Source: Megaustenia siamemsis | Taxonomy: Eukaryota; Mollusca; Gastropoda; Stylommatophora; Ariophantidae | Assembly (NCBI GenBank): GCA_032433765.1 | Contig: JAVIAB010000124.1 | Coordinates: 71,039,746 to 71,103,745, forward strand | Length of the DNA stretch: 64,000 bases | Direction of reading: 5' to 3' | Shown: positions 55,157 to 64,000 of the stretch, one piece after another | Layout: the number at the start of each line of letters is the position of its first letter | Numbering within the stretch: the first letter of the stretch is position 1 | Notes under the pieces: generated by a model | What the model was told of the DNA's origin: nothing | Seen by the model: only the letters and a program-made list of their open reading frames with translations | Database searches by the model: none | Program-made: the position numbers and the translations under genes

Positions 55157-56728
55157 GGGGGATAATACAAACACAAACTTTGATGGCTTTTAGCAGTTTC
55201 AGGGGATAATACAAAAACAAACTTTGATGGTTTTTAGCAGTTTCAGGGGATAATACAAACACAAACTTTGATGGTTTTTAGCAGTTTCAGGGGATAATAC
55301 AAACACAAACTTTGATGGTTTGTAACAGTTTCAGGGATAATACAAAAACAAACTTTGGTGGTTTGTAACAGTTTCAGGGGATAATACAAAAACAAACTTT
55401 GATGGTTTGTAACAGTTTCAGGGGATAATACAAAAACAAACTTTGATGGTTTTTAGCAGTTTCAGGGGATAATACAAAAACAAACTTTGATGGTTTGTAA
55501 CAGTTTCAGGGGATAATACAAAAACAAACTTTGGTGGTTTGTAACAGTTTCAGGGGATAATACAAAAACAAACTTTGATGGTTTTTAGCAGTTTCAGGGG
55601 ATAATACAAAAACAAACTTTGGTGGTTTGTAACAGTTTCAGGGGATAATACAAAAACAAACTTTGATGGTTTTTAACAGTTTCAGGGGATAATACAAAAA
55701 CAAACTTTGGTGGTTTGTAACAGTTTCAGGGGATAATACAAAAACAAACTTTGATGGTTTTTAACAGTTTCAGGGGATAATACAAAAACAAACTTTGGTG
55801 GTTTGTAACAGTTTCAGGGGATAATACAAAAACAAACTTTGATGGTTTGTAACAGTTTCAGGGGATAATACAAAAACAAACTTTGATGGTTTTTAACAGT
55901 TTCAGGGGATAATACAAAAACAAACTTTGGTGGTTTGTAACAGTTTCAGGGGATAATACAAAAACAAACTTTGATGGTTTGTAACAGTTTCAGGGGATAA
56001 TACAAAAACAAACTTTGATGGTTTGTAACAGTTTCAGGGGATAATACAAAAACAAACTTTGGTGGTTTGTAACAGTTTCAGGGGATAATACAAAACAAAC
56101 TTTGATGGTTTTTAGCAGTTTCAGGGGATAATACAAAAACAAACTTTGATGGTTTTTAGCAGTTTCAGGGGATAATACAAAAACAAACTTTGATGGTTTG
56201 TAACAGTTTCAGGGGATAATACAAAAACAAACTTTGGTGGTTTGTAACAGTTTCAGGGGATAATACAAAAACAAACTTTGATGGTTTGTAACAGTTTCAA
56301 GGGATAATACAAAAACAAACTTTGATGGTTTGTAACAGTTTCAGGGGATAATACAAAAACAAACTTTGGTGGTTTGTAACAGTTTCAGGGGATAATACAA
56401 AAACAAACTTTGATGGTTTGTAACAGTTTCAGGGGATAATACAAAAACAAACTTTGGTGGTTTGTAACAGTTTCAGGGGATAATACAAAAACAAACTTTG
56501 ATGGTTTTTAGCAGTTTCAGGGGATAATACAAACACAAACTTTGATGGTTTTTAGCAGTTTCAGGGGATAATACAAACACAAACTTTGGTGGTTTGTAAC
56601 AGTTTCAGGGGATAATACAAAAACAAACTTTGATGGTTTGTAACAGTTTCAGGGGATAATACAAAAACAAACTTTGGTGGTTTGTAACAGTTTCAGGGGA
56701 TAATACAAAAACAAACTTTGGTGGTTTG
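55157..56728. repeat. 44-bp minisatellite, about 36 copies
   Basis: The unit is ATAATACAAAAACAAACTTT, then GATGG or GGTGG, then TTTGTAACAG or TTTTTAGCAG, then TTTCAGGGG. At least four unit types alternate along the array. Its right end runs into hAT coding remnants. Confidence 0.95.
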
Positions 56729-56739
56729 AAGAGAAAATA

Positions 56740-57480
56740 AAAAAAACAAAACAATGATTTTACCAAAATGAGGGAACATTTGCAAAGTAAAGGTCTTGGT
56801 TTAGGATGTATAGCTCACATGACGCACAATTGTGAACATTTAACTATTAATTCATTTCCTGTTGATGTTGAAGGAATTGTTGTGAAGGTATTTGTCTATT
56901 TTCACACATCTACTGCCAGAGTGGCAAGATGTAAGGAGTTTTGTGGCTTTGTTGAACAGGAATATAAAGTGATACTGAGCTACAACAATGTCAGATGGCT
57001 CTCATTTATATCAGCAGTCAGAATCTGTGAAATGTAGCCTGTACTTAAGTCATTCTTCCTCTGAAAAAGAGTTTTGCTACTTTTTTCATAATGGTTAACA
57101 CAATAATGGAAGGTGAAGATGTAACTGTAGTAGAGTACCCACATCAAGTTTAAGTGAAACATTGAACTGTAGGAAAGAAGAAAAGTTCATTCTATCATCA
57201 GTTAAGTAACTTCTTTTAATCTTTAGAAGAAAATGGGTCCTACTCATAATTTCTCAGTGGTTCTTGTGAATTTTATTTTTAAATTCTGTTCAGTATCTCA
57301 AGTGTTGTTCACTCACAAGATTACAAAACTGTAGAATGTGCACTACTGAGATCACCTCCGGAGAGGGAGAAATTTGAAGAAACTGCTAATTTTTTATTGG
57401 AAATAAAGAAAATTCCACATTTTGTTCAAAATGAGGTGAATTTTTAAAATTCTTCTATGAAAAAATGATTCCATATGCAG
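56740..57480 (+). pseudogene. hAT-type transposase fragment (GTF2I-repeat/ZMYM-like group)
   Basis: The plus strand encodes CIAHMTHNCEHLTINSFPVD, VEGIVVKVFVYFHTSTARVA and NNVRWLSFISAV, typical of domesticated-looking hAT proteins of this group. It then decays through frameshifts. Different from the hAT C-terminus at 53030-54290, though both could derive from one family. Confidence 0.7.
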
Positions 57481-57985
57481 ACCACTAGAAGCTTACTGAA
57501 CTGTCCCTGTGTCTTCATGCAAGTAAAGCTTCAGCAGAGAGGGAGTTTTTTCTTCAATGAACATGATGTGGACATCCAAAAAGTCCAACATGAGTTTAGA
57601 AACTGCTTAAGCCAAGCTTGTCATCTTGGCAAAATTTAATATGACCTGTCGATAATTTGCTACACATTTGGGATCTAGACAAGATTTGCTTAAGAAAATC
57701 CACTCTTCAGAAAGTAGCTGTAGACTGTAGAAGTAAGTTGTGTGTAAGTACTGTAATTACAATTAAATCTTTTATATTATAAATAGAATGAATATTTAAA
57801 TTCTTTAAAACATGTCTGAAACTGAATGGTAAACTAACATACAGTACATTTCAAAAGTAATTTTAATCTGTCCCAGAAATTGTGGAAAAACAAAAACCTA
57901 GTAATCTTACTTTAGAAGCCTATTTGAGTGTTGCTGATTTGCATAAAGACAATTCTGACCTATAAGATGCATCACAGTACGCTAT
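57481..57985. other. Unassigned
   Basis: Possibly decayed hAT sequence; nothing definite. Confidence 0.3.
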
Positions 57986-58167
57986 TACAAAATAGATATA
58001 ATGCTATTGAGAAAATACAGAACATCGAGGAACAGTGGGAAATGCTTAAACAATCGATTCAACAAACATCAAAAGAAGTAATACCAGTGACTAAACGAAT
58101 AAACAAAAAGAAATGGATGACAGAGTAAATGCTGAAACTAATGGACGAAAGACGAAAACATAAGAAA
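57986..58167 (+). mobile_element. LINE family B fragment, linker before RT
   Basis: It encodes EKIQNIEEQWEMLKQSIQQT and VTKRINKKKWMTE, which recurs on the minus strand at 59430-59535. It stops abruptly at the junction with the inverted copy. Confidence 0.75.
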
Positions 58168-59530
58168 ATTTGTCTCGTTTATTTTTATGCTGCATGTTGG
58201 TGATGATTGTTTCTTCGATATGACCATTACTTCTGTTTTCTTACTATTCAGACAGAGACCTTTCTTGTTGCTTTCTTTTACTATTATGTCTATCATTTCT
58301 TGTAGTTCGTTCTCTGTCTCTGCTATTAAGACTGTGTCATCCGCATATCGCAAATTATTTATGTTGTGACCGTTGACTTCAATTCCCTCTTTGTCCACCA
58401 CAGACCTCATAATATATTCGCTGTAAAGTGAAAACAGATCCGGTGACAGAACACAGCCCCGTCTGACTCCCTGTTTTATATATTGGAATTGTCCTGTTTG
58501 GTTGTTAATTTATTTATCTGCTGTCTGTTGACAGTACATGTCCTTTATGACTCGCAGATCCTTGCCATCAATGTTTAACCTCTCCATCATATTGACCACC
58601 TCCACATGCCTCACTTTGTCAAATGCCTTTGCACAGCCCACAAAGCACACATATAGATCTTTCTTTACCTCTATAGACCCTTCTATCAATGTTCTCAAGA
58701 TGTATATTGCACCACTGGTGCCTCTTCTTTCCCCAAATCCACACCGCTCCTCACTCACTTCTGGTCCCACTTTGTTCCCCACACGTCTCACGACCATTCT
58801 CAGTAATATTTTAGTCATATGGCTCATGAGACTAATAGTGCGATGGTCTTCACAATCAGTGGCCCCTGACTTCCTCGGTATGGCTACAAAGATAGATTTT
58901 AGTACATCTTCGGGTATGTGTCCAGTGCCATATATGCCACTGAGTAATTTTGTTATGACCTGTACTCCCAGCTCTCCTAATGCATTTATCTCTTCGATTG
59001 TTATATTGTCAGGACCTGGAGCTTTGCCTATTTTCATGTGTTGAATTGCGTCCTCCACTTCACTCTGCATTATTGGTGGTCCTGTGTCTTCATTTGAATT
59101 GTTTAATGCTGGCCTTTCATCATCATAGAGTTGACTGATATATTCTGTCCATCTTTCCATTGTCTTCTTCTGTCCCATTATTATATTTCCTTCCTTTGAT
59201 TTCACACATCCTGAAACTTTGACTTCTTTTCTTCCTGTTAATTCATTTAATTGATTGTGCATAAATTTTGAGTCTTTCTTTTGTTGTTTTTTATTTCTTC
59301 ACATTTCTGTTTCAACCATCCTTCCTTTGCTTCACTGCACTTGTTTTGGATCTCCTTGTGCAATATTTTGTATGTCTGTTCTTTTTTCTTATGTTTTCTT
59401 CTTTCGTCCATTAGTTGTAATATTTTTTCTGTCATCCATTTCTTTTTGTTTATTCGTTTAGTCACTGGTACTACTTCTTTTGATGTTTGTTGAATCGATT
59501 GTTTGAGCATTTTCCACTGCTCCTGGATGT
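58168..59530 (-). mobile_element. LINE family B, RT-bearing copy
   Basis: From right to left on the minus strand: EQWKMLKQSIQQTSKEVVPV, MHNQLNELTGRKEVKVSGCV, AIQHMKIGKAPGPDNITIEE, SIFVAIPRKSGATDCEDHRT, CFVGCAKAFDKVRHVEVVNM, then LRYADDTVLIAETENELQEM and KTEVMVISKKQSSPTCSIKI. A stop and a shift separate the frames. In the FIDYTKAFD motif the usual Asp is Gly, a loss of a catalytic residue. Confidence 0.85.
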
Positions 59531-60615
59531 CCTGATGTGCTTTATAGACTACACAAAAGCATTTGACAAAGTAAAGCATGTGGAAATAATCAATATGCTG
59601 GAGAAATTAAACATTGATGGCAAAGATCTGCGAATCATAAAAAACATGCACAGGCAACAAAAAGCAGCTATACGAATTAGCAACCAAACAGGACAGTTCC
59701 AATATATAAAACAAGGAGTCAGACAAGGCTGTGTTCTGTCGCCAGATTTGTTTTCACTTTACAGGGAAAATATTATGAGATCAATAGTAGACAAAAAAAG
59801 GAATTGAAGTCAACGTTCACAACATAAATTATTTGTGATATGCAGATGACACAGTCTTAATAGCAGAGACAGAGAATGAACTACAAGAAATGATAGACAT
59901 AATAGTAAAAAAAAAGCAACAAGAAAGGTCTCTGTCTGAATAGTAAGAAAACAGAAGTAATGGTCATATCGAAGAAACAATCATCACCAACATGCAGCAT
60001 AAAAATAAACGAGACAAATCTGAAACAAGTGCAATGTTTCAAATACTTGGGCACAATAATAACATCAGATGGAAGATGCACCACAGAAATAAAAAGCAGA
60101 ATAGCTCAGGCCAAAATAGCATTTCAGAAAATGAAAAATATATTATGCAATAAATCTATGGCAATAGAAGCGAAAAAGAGAGTTCACCGGTGCTATATAG
60201 AACCAATTCTGACCTAAGTAAGCGAATCATGGACAGTAGACAAACAAATGAAAAGACTATTAGAGGCCACAGAGATGGGATTTCTCAGAAGAATGTTGAA
60301 AGTTCCCTGAACAGCTAAAAAGACCAATGAGGAAATTCTCAGAGGCCAACACAAAAAGGGAGCTCCTAAAAGACATCAGAAAGAAGCAATCAACATTTTT
60401 CAGGCACATCATGAGAAGAGGAAACTTGGAATACGTGGTTACAACAGGCAAAATAAAAGGAAAGAGAGACTGCAGATGACAAAGAGAGAAAATACTGGAT
60501 AGCTTGGTGTCATGGCATGGAAAACGGTCAACAACTGAATTGATACGATGCACTGTAGATAGAAGATTGTGGAAGGACATGATCACCTATGCAATCGGTA
60601 TGGCACATGCCGATA
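59531..60615 (+). mobile_element. LINE family B, second copy, head to head with the first
   Basis: It begins LMCFIDYTKAFDKVKHVEII, with RT GVRQGCVLSPDLFSLY, a damaged YADD (CDMQMTQS frame), KTEVMVISKKQSSPTCSIKI, KYLGTIITSDGRCTTEIKSR and a family B tail. The order is right but several frameshifts are present. Confidence 0.85.
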
Positions 60616-60674
60616 AAGATGCATCATGGATAGTAGACAAACAAATTAAGAGAAGACTAGAGACCACAAGGGAA

Positions 60675-61172
60675 ACATATGGAAATCCAAAGAAATTAGG
60701 TTAAATACAAAAATAAAAATTTTCAACTCAAATGTTAAGTCAGTCCTATATGCTGTGAAACATGGAGAACAACAAAAATGACAATCATGAAGATACAGAC
60801 TTTCATTAATGGATGCTTACGCAGAATAAAAGGATGGAAATGGCAGGACAAAATCACTAACATAGAATTATGGAAATGTACCAGTCAAATACCAGTGGAT
60901 AAAGAGATACAGCGAAGATGATGGCGCTGGATAGGACACACACTGCGGAAGCCAACTGAGAGTACTACACAACAGGCCCTTTTTTGGAATCCCCAGGGGA
61001 AAAGACAAAGAGGAAGACCAAGGAATTCTTGGAAAAGACAGATAGAAGCAGAGATGAAGATGATGGGGAACACATGGAATGATCTTAAAAGAATGGCAAA
61101 AAACAGAACGACTTGGAAAGTGTTTGTTGAAGACCAATGCTCCACAGGGAGCTAAAAAGGTAGAAGAAGAAG
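60675..61172 (+). mobile_element. LINE family A tail
   Basis: Repeats 34305-34530 and then 35799-36072 without the nested insertions, so it shows what the uninterrupted family A tail looks like (CTSQIPVDKEIQRR, then FWNPQGKRQRGRPRNSW). Confidence 0.85.
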
Positions 61173-61520
61173 AAGAGACCACAAAAATGGGATTTCTCAG
61201 AAGAACGTTGCAAGTTTCCAGGATAGTTAAAAAGACCAATGAGGACATTCTCAAAAGGCAGACACAAAAAGGGAACTCCTAAAAAACATCAGAGAGAAGC
61301 AATCAAAATTTTACATGCACATTATAAGAAGAGGAAAGTTGGAATACTTGGTTATAGCTGGAAAATACAAGGAAAGAGCAATCATGGTCAAGAAAGAAGA
61401 TACAAGATAGTTTGGTGTTGTGGCACGGTAAACAGTCAACAACATAATTGATCTGATGTACTGTGGACAGAATTGTTGAAGAGCAGGTATGGCAACCTGT
61501 ATGGCATATGATGAATATCT
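61173..61520 (+). mobile_element. LINE family B tail
   Basis: MGFLRRTLQVSRIVKKTNED and NSQQHN-like text with shifts, ending ATGGCATATGATGAAT. Degraded 3' end. Confidence 0.65.
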
Positions 61521-61894
61521 CACCATAGCTATCTTATTATAATATATTCTTATATAACATTCTCCTTCTGATGTTCATTTTCTCTGAAGCACACACAAGT
61601 CTTGCCTGATCTCACTCTACCCAGGCTTTTCCCATGCAATGTTGACATGTCTCTGTTAATTCACCCACATTCTTGACTAACCCATACATTTTTTTGCTTG
61701 TGCCCATTTACATTTGTTCTACCTAATCTTCATTCTCTCATTTATTTTCATAGTCTAGTCTTTATTATAAGAACCTGGCAATAAAGGGGAAGAAAGCAGC
61801 AATGGCAGATGATAGTAAAACTCTTTAAAGAGTACAAAAGATGCTAACGAACACTTTCACATCTAGTGGGGGACCTGTTATAAGCAAATATGGA
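61521..61894. other. Unassigned
   Basis: Nothing recognised. Confidence 0.4.
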
Positions 61895-62700
61895 ACCATA
61901 TTAACATCAAGTCAAGAAATAAAGTTACGATAGGCTGAACACTTAAGGAAAACCTGAATCGTCCATTACCAAGACATTTAGTAGATTTTACACCCGGCAT
62001 ACCAACCTCACAGTTAGAAACAAATTTAGATGAATTCACCTTGAATGAAGTAGAGATGGCTGTAAGGATCATGACTAACAACATGGCTGCAGGTGAAAAT
62101 GATATAACATCTTCGATTCTAAAAGTAGTGGATAGCTATAACCTAAAACACCTGCATAAAATGTTTAACGCAACATGGAAAGCAGAAAAGGTACCTACAT
62201 AGTGGAAAAGAAGTATAATTGTCAAAATTCCAAAAAAAAAGGGCAATCTCAAGGATTGCAACAACTGGAGTGGCATGACCCTTCAATCAATTACCAATAA
62301 AGTATGCCGTTAGATCATCATGAACTGAATCAAAGATGCAGTAGATACTGTTATGCTTGAAGAAACAGGATTTAGGAAAGCTGCCTTGATCATATTTTCA
62401 CCCTAAGAATTATATTAGAAGAACATATATAAAAAAAAAAAAAAGAAACCGCTTTACACTTGTTATACATTTCATTGATTTCAAAAAGGCTTTCAAGAGC
62501 ATGCATAAACTCATTGTGGAACATACTGAGACAATATGAAATGCCACCAAAAATTATTAACATCATCAAAGGTATGATGGCTTCTCATGTGAGGTTTGCA
62601 CAGAGGCAAGATTGAATGAATGATTCCAGATTGAAACTGGAGTGAAACAAGGATAAATGTTATCTCCCTTATCATTGGGATTGCCGTTTTCATAATGCAG
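61895..62700 (+). mobile_element. LINE family F, N-terminal half of RT
   Basis: The plus strand encodes DEFTLNEVEMAVRIMTNNMA, WKRSIIVKIPKKKGNLKDCN, FIDFKKAF and MPPKIINIIKGMMASHVRFA in several frames. It ends before the ADD motif at a (TCTA)n stretch. Confidence 0.7.
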
Positions 62701-62724
62701 AGAGATTTGTCTACATATCTATCT

Positions 62725-63990
62725 ATCTATTGACCTTTCAAGCCGTAGCCGGCCCATTAGGTATAGACACAGATCAGATACTCCTTCTCTTATCTAAATT
62801 TTTATTCCAGCAGTTTTCAATCCTTGTAAAGATCTTTTATCAAATCTCACCATTTGTCTCTGTTCTGTGCAAGCAACTCCATCTCATTGAGGGAGCCGAT
62901 TCCTGCTGCTTTTGCCTCTCTCATCAATGTTCTTCTCAGTATCTCTCTGGGTCTTTCTCTTACCAGTTGTTTCCCACATGAGGGCTTGTTTTGTTATTCG
63001 GTTATTATCTCTTCTCATCACATGTCCAACATATGACCATCGCCTTTACTTGATTACTAAAGATATTAGTGGTTGATTAGCGATTTTTCTAATTTCCTTG
63101 TTTGTTTTGAATTCGCTCCATGTTATACCAAGTATTTTCCTTAGACATCTATTTTCGAATGCGTTCAACTTTGTTTCCATGTCTCTTGTTGTTTTCCAGC
63201 TCTCACATGCATACGTAAGGGTTGATAGTACATTTCATTTGAATACTCTAAGTTTTGATTTCCACAACTTTTCAAGGCTTCTGAAAGACATTGCTGCTTT
63301 AGCTACTCTGATTCTAATTTCTTTGCTTGTATCCCCTTCTCGATCAATGTGACTTCCAAGATAGATAAAGTGATCGATCTCTTCCACTGGTTTGTTTTCC
63401 ATGTATATTTTATCATCGTTTGGAATTAAGCTTTTCATGACCTTAATCTTTTCATGATTGATCTCAAGCCCAATTTTGCTGGCTATTGATGATAGTTCAT
63501 TTGTGTTTTCCTGCATCATTTTTATCTGACTGCTGATGAGGACTATGTCATCAGCAAAGTCGAGGTCCTCCAAATGGTCTCCTTGTATTTATTCGATGCC
63601 TTTGTTACCAGTGCAGCATTTCTTCATTATGAAGTCCATAACAACTCCAAATAACAAGGGCGATAAAATACATCCTTGTTTAAGCTCAGTTTCTATTGGG
63701 AAACATTCGCTCAGTACTTCCTCTGTTCAAACTGCACGTGTGTAGCTATCATACATGTCTTTAATAATATTTATGATTTTTATGGTAAACCATATTGCTT
63801 CAGAATTTTACACAAAGAATCTCTATGAATACTGTTGAATGCTTTTTTGAAGTCGATGAAGTTAAACAAAAGGTTTTTGCTTTTCAATGTGTTCCTCCAA
63901 TATTAGTCGTAGAGTAAAAATGTGGTCAAGCCAGCTTCTCCTTTTGAGAGAAATTTTTGGGGCATGTTAAAAGACACCACAGCCTACTAA
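62725..63990 (-). mobile_element. LINE family F, C-terminal half and 3' end
   Basis: The minus strand encodes LDFADDIVLISSQIKMMQEN, KIGLEINHEKIKVMKSL, IDHFIYLGSHIDREGDTSKE and SLEKLWKSKLRVF. The 3' end near 62735-63065 matches 15716-16035 and 29700-30065. The RT core continues right to the window edge. Confidence 0.75.
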
Positions 63991-64000
63991 AAATAATTTT

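Noticed and set aside
55157..56728. Second CRISPR-like array
   Set aside because: Head-to-tail 44-bp units without spacers; a minisatellite.
58538..59044. 168-codon plus-strand ORF
   Set aside because: Shadow of the minus-strand LINE RT frame at 58510-59262.

Overview
This is an AT-rich, repeat-dense metazoan nuclear window, most likely from a mollusc and probably a gastropod. The grounds are GT-AG split exons, very little intergenic coding sequence, several families of RTE-like non-LTR retrotransposons that end in TGATGA-type tails, tRNA-derived SINEs, and piggyBac, hAT and Tc1/mariner relics. The species call is inference. Nothing here looks bacterial or phage-derived.

The one clear host gene runs on the minus strand across most of the window. 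It is the 5' half of a CCDC88-family (girdin/Daple, 'Hook-related') gene. Twelve coding exons were assembled by hand from 44770 down to 4551. Their phases join without a break, giving 421 codons plus one base: a HOOK domain (exons 1-6, residues 1 to about 195) followed by the start of the long coiled coil (exons 7-12). The gene must continue beyond the left edge. Its introns (0.2 to 7.2 kb) hold nearly everything else left of 44.7 kb.

Intron contents, from left to right. 0-4.5 kb: nested LINE fragments and a lone copy of a long inverted-repeat arm. 4.7-6.95 kb: Tc1/mariner relics. 7.1-15 kb: SINEs, a piggyBac deletion derivative, a 690-bp TIR element, and a 2.06-kb foldback element (12251-14312). 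That element has about 420-bp inverted arms around an ORF with two copies of a cysteine-rich, N-glycosylated extracellular-type domain, and looks like a captured host gene fragment. 15-22.6 kb: back-to-back LINEs, a 42-bp repeat and a 17-copy, roughly 93-bp palindrome-bearing satellite. 22.7-29.4 kb: LTR-like sequence holding a frameshifted piggyBac transposase. 29.6-36.1 kb: a LINE with other insertions nested in it, one of them bearing inverted arms with a hammerhead-ribozyme-like core. 36-44.7 kb: RNase H LINE remnants, a minisatellite beside exon 4, and a perfect 40-bp-arm hairpin.

Right of 45 kb I find no host exons. The stretch holds the likely upstream region of the CCDC88 gene, tRNA-like SINE sequence, LINE copies in both orientations, a pentamer microsatellite interrupted by a piggyBac-type MITE, a hAT transposase remnant split by a LINE that is itself split by a SINE-like unit, a 36-copy 44-bp minisatellite next to more hAT sequence, and head-to-head LINE copies to the end of the window.

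LINE family letters used below are working labels for this window only: A (FIDYEKAFDSLDR type), B (KTEVMVISKK type), B' (B-like, PGT-TGATGA 3' end), D (KTEVMNVAK type), E (TKTMIINKE type), F (FADDIVLISS type). All boundaries were read by eye without alignment software.
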